A DNA stretch of 64,000 nt from assembly GCA_022393335.1 (NCBI GenBank), contig JAJEKB010019189.1, positions 64,473 through 128,472 of the forward strand, read 5' to 3'. A program made the translations under genes and the position numbers. The DNA is from Macrotrachela quadricornifera (Eukaryota > Rotifera > Eurotatoria > Philodinida > Philodinidae). Shown one piece after another: positions 63,301 to 64,000 of the stretch. A model generated the notes under the pieces. It searched no databases. It was not told the origin of the DNA and worked only from the letters and a program-made list of their open reading frames with translations. Every line of letters starts with the position of its first letter. The stretch's first letter is position 1.

Positions 63301-63829
63301 ATCACCTGTACAATTTACTGTTATTAATAATAATTTACCAATAACTATCACAATAGAAAATAAAGAAAATGAACAAATAATTAAAGTAAATTGTTTACTT
63401 TCAATGACAATAAAACGTTTATGTTCAATTTCATGTCAATTATTTGGTTTAAATAATGAATACTATAAATTAATACAAAATGATTCGACATTAATCGACG
63501 ATGATATTTCATTAGAAGATATCGATGAATCTATGACTAATTATAAATTTCAATTAATTCCTATTCTATCCAATTATTGTTTAGTTACATATTGTGATGA
63601 GATAATTAAAATGCCTTGTTGTGATGATACATTAGCATCGACTATTATTAGAGAAACATTAGAAAAATTAAATATTTTATATGATAATATAGATCAATAT
63701 GAATTAATTGCATTGAATGATGATAGAACTGAAATTGATTTTGAAATATCAATTGATGATATTCGTCAATTATTTTCTTCTTTAATTACAGCAATACCAT
63801 TTGAATTAAGAAAAAAAATGAATGAATAA
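39383..63829 (+). CDS. RNF213/mysterin-like giant AAA+ protein, RING-less and RZ-less, with two frame lesions
   Basis: Fifteen exons join in phase with GT-AG borders: 39383-41249, 41944-43608, 44347-44826, 44880-45893, 45956-48126, 48346-48671, 48730-48802, 48852-49063, 49118-50851, 53022-54054, 55246-57477, 58161-58330, 58393-59297, 60103-61949, 62442-63829. The start is ATG 39383; the frame upstream has only a TTG. Total about 5,705 codons (human RNF213 has 5,207). Order: helical N-terminal arm (to about 1650); a first P-loop GTAGIGKT (about 1672, across exons 4/5); an AAA unit with Walker A GETGVGKT (about 2031) and Walker B LVVFFDEFNTSS (about 2274); a second with GAPGQSKT (about 2530) and VVFLDEASLPDE (about 2605); the RNF213 phrase NRIHGSLYDVFNQ; a hinge; a helical E3-shell-like region; a C-terminal domain (KCENY, ERIVNIEEKQNNLW); and a long beta-rich tail. 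Canonical RNF213 is a cytosolic E3 ligase for proteins and bacterial LPS acting with RING/RZ modules; none is seen here, so a non-ligase AAA role is inferred. TAA at 46744 and a frame shift near 48045 break the frame. A poly(A) signal AATAAA is at 63891. Confidence 0.85.
46744..46746 (+). other. In-frame TAA in exon 5 of the RNF213-like gene
   Basis: The frame reads RIYLV, TAA, DPNFSLHLLYNNW and stays open in the same register on both sides (45958-46743 and 46747-48036). The downstream text is the expected run-in to the Walker A unit at 47020. No GT-AG pair removes the stop without deleting conserved sequence. A true nonsense change or a base error. Confidence 0.85.
48037..48050 (+). other. 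TA-run frameshift in exon 5 of the RNF213-like gene
   Basis: Upstream frame: ATFTVISTRNS; downstream the conserved text PLEEYAQDMLAQSILKAQ starts at 48051 in a register displaced by two bases. The join is a TATATATATATA run. One TA fewer restores register, and the summed exon length (17,117 nt) is 2 over a multiple of three, in agreement. Confidence 0.85.
50939..51288. mobile_element. hAT-type MITE in intron 9, 350 bp
   Basis: Left end CAGTGAGGGAACCAGGG, right end inverse TCTGGCTCCACCACTG. The flanking 8-mers ATTTTAAT (50931-50938) and ATTTAAAT (51289-51296) differ at one base, an aged 8-bp duplication. CAGTG-x-x-GG ends are usual for hAT. It contains a run of Cs near 51140-51155. Confidence 0.75.
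51804..52078. mobile_element. hAT-type MITE in intron 9, 275 bp, with perfect 8-bp duplication
   Basis: Ends TAGGGGTGTTGGCGTTCC and GGAACGCAAAAACGACACCCCTA (inverse, imperfect), flanked by ATTTATAT at 51796-51803 and 52079-52086. The interior packs several GTTCC-GGAAC hairpins (GTTCCTAGGAAC, GTTCCTGGGAAC, GTTCCCAAGGAAC) in a row. Confidence 0.9.
52422..52586. mobile_element. piggyBac-type MITE in intron 9, 165 bp
   Basis: TTAA at 52418-52421 and 52587-52590 flanks exact inverted ends CCCTTTACGGCCGG and CCGGCCGTAAAGGG. The TTAA target and CCC-type ends are diagnostic of piggyBac transposition (established). Next to the left end is a hairpin, TTGCCAAAAGGCAA. Confidence 0.9.
54270..54330 (-). 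repeat. GTTTGTCCGC module fragment in intron 10
   Basis: On the minus strand it reads GACGATGTGTTTGTCCGCAG with the preceding TAAATCCCGAAATT, matching the module at 18455 and 26440. A fragment of the same dispersed repeat. The rest of intron 10 (54055-55245) shows nothing recognisable. Confidence 0.55.
59677..60061. mobile_element. hAT-type MITE in intron 13, 385 bp, with perfect 8-bp duplication
   Basis: Ends CAGAGGTTCAAACAGGCCTC and the inverse GAGGCCTGTTTAGACCTCTG; AGATGAGC flanks at 59669-59676 and 60062-60069. Subterminal repeats CGGCCTGT and ACAGGCC occur on both sides. Confidence 0.9.
61988..62420 (-). mobile_element. Non-autonomous Helitron in intron 14, 433 bp
   Basis: Read on the minus strand, the 5' end is TCTATATATGTAATGCTCAG followed by TGTCTGTGTGTG, preceded by a host A (62421). 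The 3' end has a hairpin CCGTGCAATATGCACGG, a short spacer ATTCTCA and CTAG (61991-61988), followed by a host T (61987). Insertion between A and T, 5' TC and 3' hairpin plus CTAG are the Helitron rules (established). Inside are three 34-bp minisatellite units (about 62225-62345), the same family as in the foldback elements. Confidence 0.85.
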
Positions 63830-64000
63830 ATAATTATATTGGATTTTGACTAAATATTGTTTTATTCCAGAGTCATTTGTTTTTTTTTTAAATAAAAATT
63901 GTACGACAATATTTCTAGATTAACAAATATTTATATTAAAAAAAAAACTTTCGTTTATGATTCTATAGCTTTTCGTTGTTTGTAGATTGATATAATAAGA
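63830..64000 (+). other. 3' flank of the RNF213-like gene
   Basis: AT-rich. AATAAA at 63891-63896, 62 nt after the stop codon, is the likely polyadenylation signal. No further gene before the window ends. Confidence 0.5.

Overview
The window looks like a piece of a bdelloid rotifer nuclear genome (Rotaria/Adineta/Didymodactylos type; inference). The signs are AT-rich DNA, spliced genes with many GT-AG introns of about 50-60 nt, an ADP-ribosyltransferase fused to kinesin-light-chain-type TPRs, an RNF213-like giant gene, and dense non-autonomous DNA transposons with relics of mariner, Tc1, Tigger/pogo, piggyBac, hAT and Helitron elements.

Layout. 1-1546: 3' part of an ART-TPR gene. 3004-3822: an intact HNMT-like methyltransferase gene. 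4120-5520: three dead transposase fragments. 6242-14099 (minus): one 7.8 kb open frame made of about 62 repeats of 41 residues with a fixed cysteine pattern and very many N-glycosylation sequons. It is probably a secreted beta-solenoid of unknown function, with a 10-N assembly gap inside. 14.3-39.4 kb: about 25 kb with almost no intact genes. It holds two large foldback elements (19415-23095 and about 33830-37020), each carrying mirror-image arrays of the same 34-bp minisatellite. It also holds two other long inverted repeats (15177-15720; 24890-25884), several MITEs with clear target-site duplications, a GNAT acetyltransferase pseudogene, a piggyBac transposase pseudogene, and the 5' exons of a small membrane-protein gene apparently cut by a foldback element. 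39383-63829: a 15-exon RNF213/mysterin-like giant gene, about 5.7 thousand codons.

The RNF213-like gene keeps the long N-terminal arm, the AAA+ core with Walker motifs and the C-terminal helical region. I find neither the RING cysteines nor the RZ-finger motif of canonical RNF213, and it ends in a long tail that resembles serial ubiquitin-like folds. It also has an in-frame TAA (46744-46746) and a frame change at a TA-dinucleotide run (48037-48050). All splice junctions I placed keep phase, and the summed exon length is exactly 2 nt over a multiple of three, as one extra TA would give. It is therefore either a young pseudogene or a good gene with two sequence errors. Its longer introns are TE traps: three hAT-type MITEs, one piggyBac-type MITE and one Helitron, all with recognisable ends.

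No operon-like cooperation between the genes is evident. The most novel objects are the cysteine-laddered repeat protein, the RING-less/RZ-less RNF213 relative with its tail, and the foldback elements with inverted 34-bp arrays.
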